A stretch of DNA of 64,000 bases from an uncultured Cedecea sp. (GTDB lineage: Bacteria; Pseudomonadota; Gammaproteobacteria; Enterobacterales; Enterobacteriaceae), in assembly GCF_947498825.1 (NCBI RefSeq), contig NZ_CANMLV010000007.1, positions 157,451-221,450 on the forward strand, given 5' to 3'. Made by a program: the position numbers and the translations under genes. This document shows, one piece after another, positions 27,370 through 35,985 of the stretch. Position 1 is the stretch's first letter, and each line of letters starts with the position of its first letter. The notes below the pieces were generated by a model, which saw nothing but the letters and a program-made list of their open reading frames with translations, made no database searches and was not told the origin of the DNA.

Positions 27370-28221
27370 CCCTGAAGGTGTCACACCCCAGACTGTTTTA
27401 AAGCGGTTGCTAAAGTGACTCGCTGAGCTAAAACCGCAGGCCAGGGCTATTTCAGTCAGGGTCTGAGAAGTCTCGCAGACCAGAGTTTTGGCTTTTATCA
27501 TCCGTCGCTGCATTACATACTGATGGGGCGCCTGCTGGGTTGACTGTTTGAACATTCGGGCAAAATGAAACTCGCTCAGTTCAGCCTGTAATGCCAGCTC
27601 CTCAAGGGTTAATGCACTATCAAGATGTTGTTCAATATAGTCCTGAGTCCGCCGTAGAATGGCCGGAGATAATCCCCCTTTGGTGGTCGGGAGCTGCCAG
27701 TCAACCGTGCTGTAATGCTGAACCAGGTGTGTCAGCAATAGCATCGATGCCGTGGTTAATGTCAGATGGTTAGCACGCTGTTGCCAGTCATTGTTGAGCA
27801 AAAAATGACGGTATAACTGGGTAATACGTTCATCACTGGCAAATGTTTTTTCATCCAGCTGTATTCCCGCCGGGCTGCGATCCCATATTTGCTCAGCAAT
27901 CGTACGCAGGTGCTTATCGGTGCAATACAGGTGCACAAATGAGAAATGGCTGCCTATATTCCATTTTGATTCACTGTTAGCCGGCATCAGACAAAAACGA
28001 TCCGGCCCGCCGCCGTTGCGCCAGCCATGCGCTGTTTCCCGATAGGTTTCATATCCTCCGCTCACATAAAGACTGAGAGTATGGTGATCGCCTTGTTGCG
28101 TCACCCTATCGTTTTCATTCGACCAGGCCGCCAGTTGTAAACCGGCGCCAGGTTGAACGCTGTCGAGTAAGCGGGCTTTATGTTTAAGCAAGTTTTGAAA
28201 GATGTAGTAAGGCGATGTCAT
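27349..28221 (-). CDS. AraC-family transcriptional regulator
   Basis: 290 residues. N-terminal cupin-like sensing half (1-150) and a C-terminal double helix-turn-helix (about 190-288): LTLEELALQAELSEFHFARMFKQSTQQAPHQYVMQRRMIKAKTLV and LTEIALACGFSSASHFSNRFKTVWGVTPSGLR, both well preserved. Divergent from the EamA gene across a 168-bp gap, so that gene is its likely target. The 3' end overlaps ydcO convergently. Ligand unknown. Confidence 0.88.
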   Translation of the reverse strand: MTSPYYIFQNLLKHKARLLDSVQPGAGLQLAAWSNENDRVTQQGDHHTLSLYVSGGYETYRETAHGWRNGGGPDRFCLMPANSESKWNIGSHFSFVHLYCTDKHLRTIAEQIWDRSPAGIQLDEKTFASDERITQLYRHFLLNNDWQQRANHLTLTTASMLLLTHLVQHYSTVDWQLPTTKGGLSPAILRRTQDYIEQHLDSALTLEELALQAELSEFHFARMFKQSTQQAPHQYVMQRRMIKAKTLVCETSQTLTEIALACGFSSASHFSNRFKTVWGVTPSGLRTSLT

Positions 28222-28389
28222 AAGCGATTTCTGATATCAAAAACACATAAACAGTGTAAAGAATGACGCTGCAGATAACCAGTTACCGGGAAAAAAAGCG
28301 CAAGAATAAGCAAGTGACGCAAGTCAATGAAAGTCCTGATAACTGACACGATACATAATGTAAGTCTAATTATTTAGGGTGCCATTATA

Positions 28390-29292
28390 ATGAATGCTTT
28401 TCTTTACAGCTTGGTCGTTGTGATTTGGGGAACCACCTGGATTGCGATTGGTATGCAACAGGGACAGGTTTCCGTCCCGGTATCTATATTCTGGCGTTTT
28501 GCTATCGCCTCCGGCGTGATGCTTATTATTATGAGTCTGTTGGGACGACTACGTCCTATTGCTTTGAAAGATCATCTGTTTTGTATCATGCAAGGCGCAT
28601 GTGTATTCGGTTTTAACTTCTTCTGCTTCTATCACGCCTCTGCCTTTATTAATACCGGGCTGGAATCGGTGATTTTTTCAATGGCAGTACTCTTCAATAC
28701 CATGAACAGCTTCTTGTTTTTCAGAAAAAAACCGTCTCCGCGTATTATTCCGGCAGCCTTGCTGGGCATGCTGGGGGTTACCGCGCTGTTCTGGCACGAA
28801 CTGGTCAGCAGTGCCCTTTCCGTTACCCTGTTTTATGGTATCGGATTAAGTCTGTTAGGTACCTTTGGTTTTTCTCTGGGTAATATGATAAGTGTGCGCC
28901 ATCAACAACGTGGCCTGGATATGCTGTCAACGAACAGTTATGCCATGCTTTACGGTACCGTAATAATGGGTGTTCTGGCCCTGATTCGCGGTGACTCATT
29001 TATGCCGGAACTCAGCTTACATTATCTGGGTGCCCTGTTTTATCTGGCTATTTTTGGTTCGGTTATTGCCTTTGGGGTCTATTTCTCACTGATAGCTCGA
29101 CTGGGAGCCAGTAAGGCCGCCTACAGCACGCTGTTATTTCCACTGGTCGCCTTAAGCCTGTCGACAGTTTATGAAGGTTATGTCTGGCATCTTAATGCCG
29201 TAATAGGTCTGGTAATGATCCTTGCAGGAAATCTGGTGATGTTTGCCGGTCCGGTACGTTTACCCTTTCGGCGCAGCATATATCCAAAATAA
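28390..29292 (+). CDS. EamA/DMT-family transporter
   Basis: 300 residues, ten membrane helices in two EamA repeats. VVIWGTTWIAIGMQQG and FYHASAFINTGLESVIFSM lie in the first, GLSLLGTFGFSLGNMISVRHQ and RLGASKAAYSTLLFPLVALSLSTVYEG in the second, features of amino-acid or metabolite exporters. Divergent from the AraC regulator. The last codons and the TAA lie inside an ERIC-like repeat, so the original C-terminus may have been replaced. Confidence 0.88.
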   Translation: MNAFLYSLVVVIWGTTWIAIGMQQGQVSVPVSIFWRFAIASGVMLIIMSLLGRLRPIALKDHLFCIMQGACVFGFNFFCFYHASAFINTGLESVIFSMAVLFNTMNSFLFFRKKPSPRIIPAALLGMLGVTALFWHELVSSALSVTLFYGIGLSLLGTFGFSLGNMISVRHQQRGLDMLSTNSYAMLYGTVIMGVLALIRGDSFMPELSLHYLGALFYLAIFGSVIAFGVYFSLIARLGASKAAYSTLLFPLVALSLSTVYEGYVWHLNAVIGLVMILAGNLVMFAGPVRLPFRRSIYPK

Positions 29293-29405
29293 TTCGGATT
29301 GCTTGTAGATACCAAATTCAGACCGTCGATGAGCATAGATAAACTCTGTGATTCGGCGGAATGAACGCCTGCAATACCCAGGCAACTTGAAGCATGACGG
29401 GTATA
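29279..29405 (+). repeat. ERIC-like element overlapping the end of the EamA gene
   Basis: 127 bp, starting TATATCCAAAATAATTCGG and ending CAACTTGAAGCATGACGGGTATA. The core reads GTCGATGAGCATAGATAAAC then TCTGTGATTCGGCGG, an imperfect palindrome of a subtype different from the copy at 11856 but shared with the copy at 39290. It supplies the EamA stop codon. Confidence 0.75.
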
Positions 29406-29510
29406 ATAATCTTATCCATTGCATTCATAACAATCCATTATTATTTCCGACAAGGGTAGTTTTTAAAATACCTCGTCGCTTAAGCAGCAGTCTGTTGCAA
29501 GATTAATCTG

Positions 29511-29541
29511 ACAGGCACTTGTATCAATAACAAGTGCCTGT
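29511..29541. other. Perfect 12-bp hairpin between convergent genes
   Basis: ACAGGCACTTGT - 7 nt - ACAAGTGCCTGT. It lies between the EamA gene and the avidin-like gene, which converge. There is no T-run on either side, so it is either a non-canonical terminator or a transcript-end stabiliser. Confidence 0.6.
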
Positions 29542-29588
29542 TGAGCATAACATCACTCATTTCAACTACGCTAGCTGAAGCTTATAAA

Positions 29589-29978
29589 TTAACATTTTTT
29601 CTTATTAAACCTGACATTTCCAAAAGTGAATAAATCATATCCACCATAATTTTTTGTATGAGAGCGAGAACCACTCATGAATAATACATTTTCCGATGAG
29701 ATATAACCGGCCCAGCAATCAAAAAGCACAAAATCTCTATGTGTGGTTTGTTCAGCGCAATAAGACACCATAAAACCAATACCTGCATGACGTTGATCTG
29801 ATGTGTAAAACCAGCCAGCGCTTCCGTCATTATTGATTTTATATACCACCTCACCTTTTGGTGTGTTTTTTACCGTAAACGTCCCCTCAAACCTACTCTG
29901 TTGCGGATAAGATTCTGTGATATCAAGAGTATATCGCTCATCTTCACTGACATATTTTCCAACAATATTAATCGACAT
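29589..29978 (-). CDS. Small beta-rich protein, possibly avidin-fold
   Basis: 129 residues, AT-rich, no signal peptide. The strand pattern and landmarks resemble avidin/streptavidin: GKYVSEDERYTLDI then FEGTFTV (compare G.W.N..GS....TGTY), GIGFMVSYC (compare GWTVAWK), CWAGYIS (compare TWSGQYV), VLFMSGSRSH (compare WLLTSGTT) and GGYDLFTFGNVRF (compare VGHDTFTKV). Several biotin-contact tryptophans are Y or F here and the first Asn/Ser contacts are not obvious, so biotin binding is uncertain. A lipocalin-like or unknown beta-barrel is the alternative. Weak ribosome-binding site. Followed on the same strand, upstream, by an orphan gene. Confidence 0.45.
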   Translation of the reverse strand: MSINIVGKYVSEDERYTLDITESYPQQSRFEGTFTVKNTPKGEVVYKINNDGSAGWFYTSDQRHAGIGFMVSYCAEQTTHRDFVLFDCWAGYISSENVLFMSGSRSHTKNYGGYDLFTFGNVRFNKKKC

Positions 29979-30132
29979 AGTATCACATCAAGGTACAACG
30001 TTATTTAAGTAGCGGATAAATAGCCACATAGAATTCGATAAACTATTTTCAATAAGAAAATAGAGATTAACTGAAGCATATAGGGCTATTTAGTTCAGTT
30101 TAGCCTTAGATGTATCGGATAAATTGGTTTGA

Positions 30133-30567
30133 TCACATCATTTCGGTTATTTTTCCAACCATATCAGTTTGTTCATTATCTATCCCCACAACCAGAGGAA
30201 TGCCCAAACCAATAATATTATTAGCATCAAAATAATATATAGTTCCGACAATATAGTTCTCTCTACCTTCTGGCAAGGCATCAAACAGTAAAGTTACATG
30301 TCTCCTTTTTCCCCAGCCAGCACTGTTATCTGATATGCTAATAACACTGGCTGTTTTTTTATCTGCCGACTGTTCAAATACAGAACCACCTGGTATAGCA
30401 TGGGACATATCAGTAATAATGCCATCAGATATAACCCTGACTTCAATTCTTGCATTTTTTGTTTCTGGCAGACCATTAGTGTTAAAATCAAAATTTATTT
30501 TTACCGGTTGGTTAACTTTAGCTACCGGGATATTTTTCTGAATAATACTGTCGACGATTACTGTCAT
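30133..30567 (-). CDS. Hypothetical beta-rich protein
   Basis: 144 residues from MTVIVDSIIQKN, with GAAGAGG just upstream; a 37-residue upstream extension of the frame has no support. No signal peptide or membrane segment. Alternating hydrophobic pattern (IEVRVISDGIITDM, TASVISISDNSAGWGKRRHVTLLFDAL, YIVGTIYYFD) suggests a beta-sandwich. Not recognised. It lies 154 bp upstream of the avidin-like gene on the same strand in the same AT-rich patch, so the two may have arrived together. Confidence 0.6.
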   Translation of the reverse strand: MTVIVDSIIQKNIPVAKVNQPVKINFDFNTNGLPETKNARIEVRVISDGIITDMSHAIPGGSVFEQSADKKTASVISISDNSAGWGKRRHVTLLFDALPEGRENYIVGTIYYFDANNIIGLGIPLVVGIDNEQTDMVGKITEMM

Positions 30568-31081
30568 AAAAACCTCTTCTGTTGTTTGTTTATAAAAGTA
30601 GACTATCAAAAATAAAAAAACCATTTCTGATGGATTTACGATGTTTTCTGGAAAACATCGATTCTGTTTAATTATCAATTTCAGGGAAAATTAACAACGT
30701 GTTACGCTTCCAAAAATTACAATTCTCTGTGTAAAATGTCACCTTGCGAATCCAGCATGCTAATTACTTAAATTGATCACAGATAAAAATCAATAGCGCA
30801 GTAGAAATTACCCCAATTAATAATTTTAGTTTCATTTAAACGACGAGAAATTTATTAACTTATCATTCAATGCCAAATAATATTAAAAAATCATCTTCAG
30901 GATATAATTAATATACTACCAAAGCAGGAGTGACATTTTAAATCTGATTTAGACTAGTCACTATCAGAAATAAAAAAAATGAAGTTGATCACAAAGCAAG
31001 TCAATATATCTATTGACTGCAATATAGTCAGGAGGAGTATTTCCTTTGCAGACACATAATTTATAAATAAGGAATTAAATT
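30568..31081. other. AT-rich 514-bp gap
   Basis: No long gene-like frame. It holds the promoter region for the two accessory genes on the minus strand and a 23-codon hydrophobic frame (30764-30835, minus). An ATTGACT/AATATAG-rich stretch near 31000-31030 could hold a promoter but has no gene after it on the + strand. No RNA gene recognised. Confidence 0.5.
30764..30835 (-). CDS. Possible 23-residue single-helix membrane peptide
   Basis: A frame on the minus strand encodes MKLKLLIGVISTALLIFICDQFK then TAA: a basic N-terminus, a 16-residue hydrophobic core and a charged tail. This is the form of small membrane peptides such as type I toxins or of a truncated signal peptide. The upstream sequence lacks a clear Shine-Dalgarno, so translation is uncertain. 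Confidence 0.25.
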   Translation of the reverse strand: MKLKLLIGVISTALLIFICDQFK

Positions 31082-31735
31082 TTATGCTCGTTTACAGACA
31101 AACCAAACCGTACGCCCTCCGGACGCCATATCTTCGACTTGATGGCGTATCACCTTAAAACCGGCCTGGTGCAGTAAATAACGATACTCATCGGCAGCCA
31201 GACTGGAATGATATAAATCTTGATCCGCAAAACGGCCGATCGCTTCACCATTTTCAGGTCCGGTATTAAAGAGCAGATATGCACCCGGAGCCGCATGTCT
31301 GGCAAAGCGGGGAAACATCTGACGCTGGGCATCACGGGTAAGATGGAAAAAACTGTCCCAGGCTATCAGAGCGGCAAACTGTTGCCCCAGCGCCAAGGTG
31401 CGCATATCCGCACAATACCATTGATGGCCAGAAAACGCTGCCCGGCAGCGAGTTATCATACCTGGGGATGAGTCAACCCCAGTTATCTGTAACCCATGCT
31501 GAATCAGATATGCAGCTATCGGCAGCCCGTTTCCACAGCCAATATCCAGAATACGGTCTCCCGGTCTGACAGCGGCAATCAAGGCATCAAGCCACGTTTT
31601 TTCTACCGTAATATGCAAGGCTCGCAAGTCAGACCACAGTTCAACCTGCGCTTCATAGAGGTCAATTACCGCATTAGCAGAGGGCGCATCGGTCTCTGTG
31701 ATACCCTCATTGTTTATATCAACAGAATCTGTCAT
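31082..31735 (-). CDS. Class I SAM-dependent methyltransferase
   Basis: 217 residues. Motif I ILDIGCGNGLPIAAYL at about 61-76, acidic loop ITGVDSSPGMI, then WYCADMRTL and ALIAWDSFFHL, all typical of small-molecule methyltransferases of the UbiE/Coq5-like or Methyltransf_25 type. The substrate cannot be inferred. It begins 9 bp after the rimL stop on the same strand, so the two are probably co-transcribed. It is not TehB: motifs outside the SAM site differ. Confidence 0.8.
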   Translation of the reverse strand: MTDSVDINNEGITETDAPSANAVIDLYEAQVELWSDLRALHITVEKTWLDALIAAVRPGDRILDIGCGNGLPIAAYLIQHGLQITGVDSSPGMITRCRAAFSGHQWYCADMRTLALGQQFAALIAWDSFFHLTRDAQRQMFPRFARHAAPGAYLLFNTGPENGEAIGRFADQDLYHSSLAADEYRYLLHQAGFKVIRHQVEDMASGGRTVWFVCKRA

Positions 31736-31744
31736 GCGCAGCCA

Positions 31745-32323
31745 TTAGGATTCAATACGACCGTAAATATTTTGATCGTGGTACTGCCCATTAAGGAATT
31801 CCGCCTGTTTCAGGCAGCCTTCGAGGGTAAAACCATTCCGTAAAGCGACCTGATTGCTGGCCTTATTCGTCACAATAGACTTAATGACAAAACGACGAAC
31901 CCGCCCTTCGCTAACAAACTTTGCAATCACGGCTTCAATGGTTGCCGAAATGATGCCAAGTCCCTGCATCTTTTCATCAAGCCAGTAACCGATATAGGCT
32001 GTTTTGTTGGCCGGCTCAATAAGGTTAAAAGAGAAGACCCCGACCATTTCATTATGATAAAAAATCAGGTACATCTTGGTGTAATGACGATGATGCAACA
32101 GGTAGTTCGCCATCAGCGTCTTGCGCGTATCTTCAGAGGTTGTGACATACCGGGGCCAGTCCATTGCTGCTTGTAACCAAGCTTGGTTACGTTTCACTAG
32201 CGTAAACAGTGATTCACTAAATTTCTCATTCACCGAGTGCAGATAAATATCGTCATTAACCTCGATTATTTCATCAGACCACTGGCTTTGAGTGAGAGAT
32301 GATTCATTTTTGGTTTCTGTCAT
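31745..32323 (-). CDS. rimL: RimL, GNAT-family ribosomal protein L7/L12 N-acetyltransferase
   Basis: 192 residues, about a dozen longer than E. coli RimL at the N-terminus. Shared stretches include EDTRKTLMANYLLHHRHYTKMYLIF, NKTAYIGYWLDEKMQGLGIISATIEAVI and SNQVALRNGFTLEGCLKQAEFLNGQY. The Q/R-x-x-G-x-G/I acetyl-CoA loop is QGLGII. RimL acetylates the N-terminal serine of L12 to give L7. It lies downstream of opgD as in E. coli, although the ydcH gene usually between them is missing. Confidence 0.9.
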   Translation of the reverse strand: MTETKNESSLTQSQWSDEIIEVNDDIYLHSVNEKFSESLFTLVKRNQAWLQAAMDWPRYVTTSEDTRKTLMANYLLHHRHYTKMYLIFYHNEMVGVFSFNLIEPANKTAYIGYWLDEKMQGLGIISATIEAVIAKFVSEGRVRRFVIKSIVTNKASNQVALRNGFTLEGCLKQAEFLNGQYHDQNIYGRIES

Positions 32324-32381
32324 TTTTATATGCTTTTAATAATTATAATGTTGGTATGATAAAACGTTGTTGTGTCGGTAT

Positions 32382-32409
32382 CCGCCCCATCTTCTTCAGT
32401 ATGGGGCGG
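32382..32409 (-). terminator. Hairpin at the end of opgD
   Basis: Perfect 9-bp stem CCGCCCCAT / ATGGGGCGG with a 10-nt loop, starting 6 bp after the opgD stop. No U-tract follows on the minus strand, so termination is probable but not canonical. Confidence 0.5.
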
Positions 32410-32414
32410 GCAGA

Positions 32415-34070
32415 TTAATACATAATACGATCATCGTGGTGCTGACGTTTTTCCGGCGGCGGCGGGAAGTACTGGTATAACCAAGTTTCGCTTAATGTCT
32501 CGTCTTTGGTGCGCAAGAACATACGCATTTCCACCGGATCGGTTGAGTCATTGGTTGGATACCAGTCAAACAAAATACGATAACCATCAAAAGGTTCGAC
32601 ATACAAAATTTCTATTTGTCTCGCTTCACCATTCGATAAATTAATGACCGGCTCGATACCTTTCGCCGCGGCCTCTTTCAAATTGCCGCCGACAAAATCA
32701 ACGGCGATACGGCGTGCCCATTTCTCCGGATAAAACTCACCCGGAGCCCAGCCTTCCGGGAATCCACCCATACCGGTACGGGTCGCGAGGACACGTGCCA
32801 GAGAGCTTTCTACTGGCGGGAATGCGCTCCAGTAGAGGCGATATTTAAAATCGAACTTATCGCCTGCTTTCGCCGGTTTTTCTGGCTGCCAGAAGCAAAC
32901 AATATTGTCCAGCGTTTCACCTGTGGTTGGGATTTCCATCAATCCGATACTGCCTTTGCCCCACTTGTTACGCGGTTCAACCCACAGACTTGGCCGTTTG
33001 TTATACCAACCAATAACATCCTGATAGCTGTTGAAATCACGATCAAGCTGCAATAAGCCAAAGCCTTTCGGGTTATCATCCATAAAGGCATTAAACTGCA
33101 ATTTTTGCGGGTTATTGAGTGGTCTGGTAATCCACTCTCCGTTACCGCGCCACATTGCCAGACGATCGGAGTCATGAATTTGTGGATGAATGGTATCGCA
33201 CATCCGACGTTCATTGGTACCACAGGCAAACATGCTCGTTATCGGTGCGATGCCGAGTTGTTTTACATCTTTGCGCAGATACAGATGATTATCGACATCC
33301 ATCACGACCTGTTTCTGTTCGCAATGAATAACAAATTTATAAGCTCCCGTCACGCTTGGGCTGTCAAGCAGGGCATACACCACAAAGGTGGTATCTGAAG
33401 GTTTCGGTGTTTCAAACCAGAATGCGGTAAAGTCCGGGAACTCTTCAGGGGTACCCGCGTAAGTGTCAACCGCCAAGCCGCGCGCAGAAAGGCCATACTG
33501 GTAAGTATCATCAACCGCACGGAAATAGCTGGCACCCAGGAAGGAGACAATATCGCGCCGCGCCAGTTCAGGCGCTTTAAACGCCCTGAAACCAGCGAAA
33601 CCAAGATCAGATTGCCCTTCCAGTTGTTTAGTATCGATCCCGGCATCATGGTAGTTAAACAGTTCCGGACGAAAGTGTACTTCACGCGCCAGATGAGATT
33701 GTGGATCGACGGAGAACATACGGATACGGCGGCGGAAGCCCATACCAGAATGGAAAAACTGAACGTCTAGCTGACGATCGTTCTGATTATTCCATAGTGA
33801 ATGTTCGGCATCATACTGAATGCTGTTGTACGCCTGAGGCGTCATTTTCGCCAGAGTGTCCGGCAGTGGGCGAGGCATACCGCCCCAGGCTTGCGTTGAC
33901 AAATCATGCGCCATGCTTTGCAGCACTTTGAAATCAAATTTGTTCGACTGCCCGTCGGCAATATCTATACCACTGGCAAAAGCGGCCTTAGAAAAAAATG
34001 TGGCCAGTGCCGGTGTGCCACAAGCCGCAGCAAGTGCCATGGAAGCTTTAAGAAAACGTCTACGATTCAT
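32415..34070 (-). CDS. opgD: OpgD (MdoD), periplasmic glucans biosynthesis protein
   Basis: 551 residues. The N-terminus [23 protein letters not shown] is a Tat signal peptide with the RRxFLK motif. The mature part matches OpgD/Opg[80 protein letters not shown]. OpgD is a paralogue of OpgG that shapes the beta-glucan backbone of osmoregulated periplasmic glucans. Monocistronic. Confidence 0.94.
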   Translation of the reverse strand: MNRRRFLKASMALAAACGTPALATFFSKAAFASGIDIADGQSNKFDFKVLQSMAHDLSTQAWGGMPRPLPDTLAKMTPQAYNSIQYDAEHSLWNNQNDRQLDVQFFHSGMGFRRRIRMFSVDPQSHLAREVHFRPELFNYHDAGIDTKQLEGQSDLGFAGFRAFKAPELARRDIVSFLGASYFRAVDDTYQYGLSARGLAVDTYAGTPEEFPDFTAFWFETPKPSDTTFVVYALLDSPSVTGAYKFVIHCEQKQVVMDVDNHLYLRKDVKQLGIAPITSMFACGTNERRMCDTIHPQIHDSDRLAMWRGNGEWITRPLNNPQKLQFNAFMDDNPKGFGLLQLDRDFNSYQDVIGWYNKRPSLWVEPRNKWGKGSIGLMEIPTTGETLDNIVCFWQPEKPAKAGDKFDFKYRLYWSAFPPVESSLARVLATRTGMGGFPEGWAPGEFYPEKWARRIAVDFVGGNLKEAAAKGIEPVINLSNGEARQIEILYVEPFDGYRILFDWYPTNDSTDPVEMRMFLRTKDETLSETWLYQYFPPPPEKRQHHDDRIMY

Positions 34071-34224
34071 TCCAGGAAACGGGTCCTTATCTCTCGATAT
34101 ATGCTGCCCGAACAGAGCAGCGCTTTAACAAGATATTGCCTTGTTTCTGTCGAACACTCTAGAGAAAATTAACCGGACTTTTCCCATAAAAGACAATGTC
34201 GTTATCCCTCTACTCAGAATGAGG

Positions 34225-35568
34225 CTACACCAGACCACAGCGACGTTTGCTTCTTGCTTCTGCCTGCTGATAGAGCGAGAACTCATCAATCACAGATGTC
34301 CCTAACGCCTGCTCAAAAACAAGGCGACTGCCTTCACTGTGCTGACGATGCGTCTCCGCGCCCCCCAAATTTGACTGAAAAATGCCGGCTGCGCTGACAG
34401 GTAAAAAATCCTCATAAATAATCGGATGCGCCAGTAGCCACCCTCGTTCAATCAGCAGTTCTACATCGTCTGCCGGGGTAATTTCCGCCCGGTGACTTTC
34501 GCCAACAGGGGTCAAACGATACCTGAAGTAGGCCAACTCCTGCTTGCGTAGCGCCATGTCATTGTCTGGAAAACGACTAAAAATCTGGCAAAGGTGCTGT
34601 TGATGATGAAAATTATCCACTCCCTGGCCCGCTGCCAATAATAAGGCATCATAAAGTGCCCGCCCCTTCGGCGTTAACGCAATCCCGCGCTGCTCTACCT
34701 CGCCAAACCGCGCGGTATGGGTACTTTGCTGATTGTCAGAGAACAGTACAGATTCTTCCAGGGCTTTAAAACTGGTCTGACGCAGTAAAATCGGGATTTC
34801 ACGACGAGGCGGGCCTTCAATGATGGTCTTCGGCATCATCCCATACTCCACCATCAGAGACTGAACTCTGTCGATATCCAGTGTTCTGGGAGTCAGATGA
34901 TTAATATGGCAACCACGGAAACAGACGACATCGGCGATCAGCCGATGCTCATGGTGTAAATCCTGATAAGTCTCGAGAGGGACCGTTGCCTGTTGATGCC
35001 AGCGAAAGGTTTCCAGCACTTCAGGAATAAACTCATTAACCTGCTGTGCGGTAAAACTCCCCTGCTGGTCATAAATATCGAGCAATTCCCGACAACGGGG
35101 CGTAAAAATATCACGCCCGGCCAAGATGCTGGCAGCACGTAAGCGCAATTGCGGGTTTTCAATTAATTCCAGACGTAGCAATGAGGTAAAAACACGAAAC
35201 GGATTACGCGCCAGCGCACAGTCATCAACAGGCCGGAATGCCGTGGAGTGCACTGGTACTCCCGCCAAGGATAGATCGTAATAGCCAACAGGATACATAC
35301 CCATTATCTGAAAAATGCGTTTCAGTGTTGCCAGTTCCTCCGGTTTTCCCACCCGAATCGCCCCATGGCGCTCGACATTAAGTCTGGCGAGTTCATCCGC
35401 ATTTTCCAGTTGCTGATACAGATCAGGATGACTCTCAAGTACCGCCAGATTCACATCAGCCACCAACTCTAATAACTCGCCATACTGTGGAACCTCACTC
35501 TGGTACATCCCTGACATCGCCTGTGAAAATCTCTCTCTGATCTCATCGGCTGATATAGTGTTTGGCAT
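34225..35568 (-). CDS. ydcJ: YdcJ, 2-oxoadipate dioxygenase/decarboxylase (HglS) family
   Basis: 447 residues from MPNTISADEIRERFSQAM, the E. coli YdcJ length; a 17-residue upstream extension is rejected. The metal-binding region is in VVCFRGCHINHLTPRTLDIDRVQ and the later TPAD.../FLPVSAAGIFQSNL motif. Members of this DUF1338/HglS family convert 2-oxoadipate to 2-hydroxyglutarate in D-lysine catabolism; the role in enterobacteria is less clear. Divergent from ydcI, as in E. coli. Confidence 0.9.
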   Translation of the reverse strand: MPNTISADEIRERFSQAMSGMYQSEVPQYGELLELVADVNLAVLESHPDLYQQLENADELARLNVERHGAIRVGKPEELATLKRIFQIMGMYPVGYYDLSLAGVPVHSTAFRPVDDCALARNPFRVFTSLLRLELIENPQLRLRAASILAGRDIFTPRCRELLDIYDQQGSFTAQQVNEFIPEVLETFRWHQQATVPLETYQDLHHEHRLIADVVCFRGCHINHLTPRTLDIDRVQSLMVEYGMMPKTIIEGPPRREIPILLRQTSFKALEESVLFSDNQQSTHTARFGEVEQRGIALTPKGRALYDALLLAAGQGVDNFHHQQHLCQIFSRFPDNDMALRKQELAYFRYRLTPVGESHRAEITPADDVELLIERGWLLAHPIIYEDFLPVSAAGIFQSNLGGAETHRQHSEGSRLVFEQALGTSVIDEFSLYQQAEARSKRRCGLV

Positions 35569-35985
35569 AAGCTGCATTCTCCAGTGGATACTGCTGAAAG
35601 CGTAGAGCCTGGCGAGCACTTAGTGAATAAGAATATTCATTTTGTGATCTGCTCGGAAATATAACTGAACGAAATACTTCCTATCACTTTAATTTCTTTT
35701 GGCTATTTGGGTTCACTTTAATCTAAGCCTGTCGCAGCCAAAACCCGGTCAGGTAAAAAACGGGAAGTCAGCCCGTTTTGCTTACTAAACCGGCAGTATG
35801 CGGGTAAACAGATTTTAGCCTGCCCGTTTCAGCTCCCCGCCCAACATAGTCTGTGGCTGTATTTTGCCGTGTCCACGACACTAATGTTGTGACCCATCGA
35901 GAGATGTTGATTTTATTTTGCTATCAAGTTATCAAATTTAAACAACTTATCTTGTCAGCGGGAGGGGGCTTTTTTAACATTCAGT
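35569..35985. other. 417-bp divergent regulatory gap between ydcJ and ydcI
   Basis: Must contain both promoters and the presumed YdcI binding site. A terminator-like hairpin sits in the middle at 35757-35779. AT-rich DNA with dyad-like pieces near 35640-35720 may be the LysR operator, but no single palindrome stands out. Confidence 0.55.
35757..35779 (-). terminator. Terminator-like hairpin inside the ydcJ-ydcI gap
   Basis: AAAACGGG - 7 nt - CCCGTTTT, a perfect 8-bp stem. On the minus strand it is followed by six T (CCCGTTTTTTACC), a good intrinsic terminator; on the + strand four T follow. No gene ends here, so it would stop a leader or a small RNA. Confidence 0.5.

Noticed and set aside
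32173..32190. Perfect 18-bp palindrome GTAACCAAGCTTGGTTAC
   Set aside because: Lies inside rimL and encodes the conserved RNQAWL stretch; one such palindrome in 64 kb is not far from chance, and the shared core at 46038 is only 12 bp.
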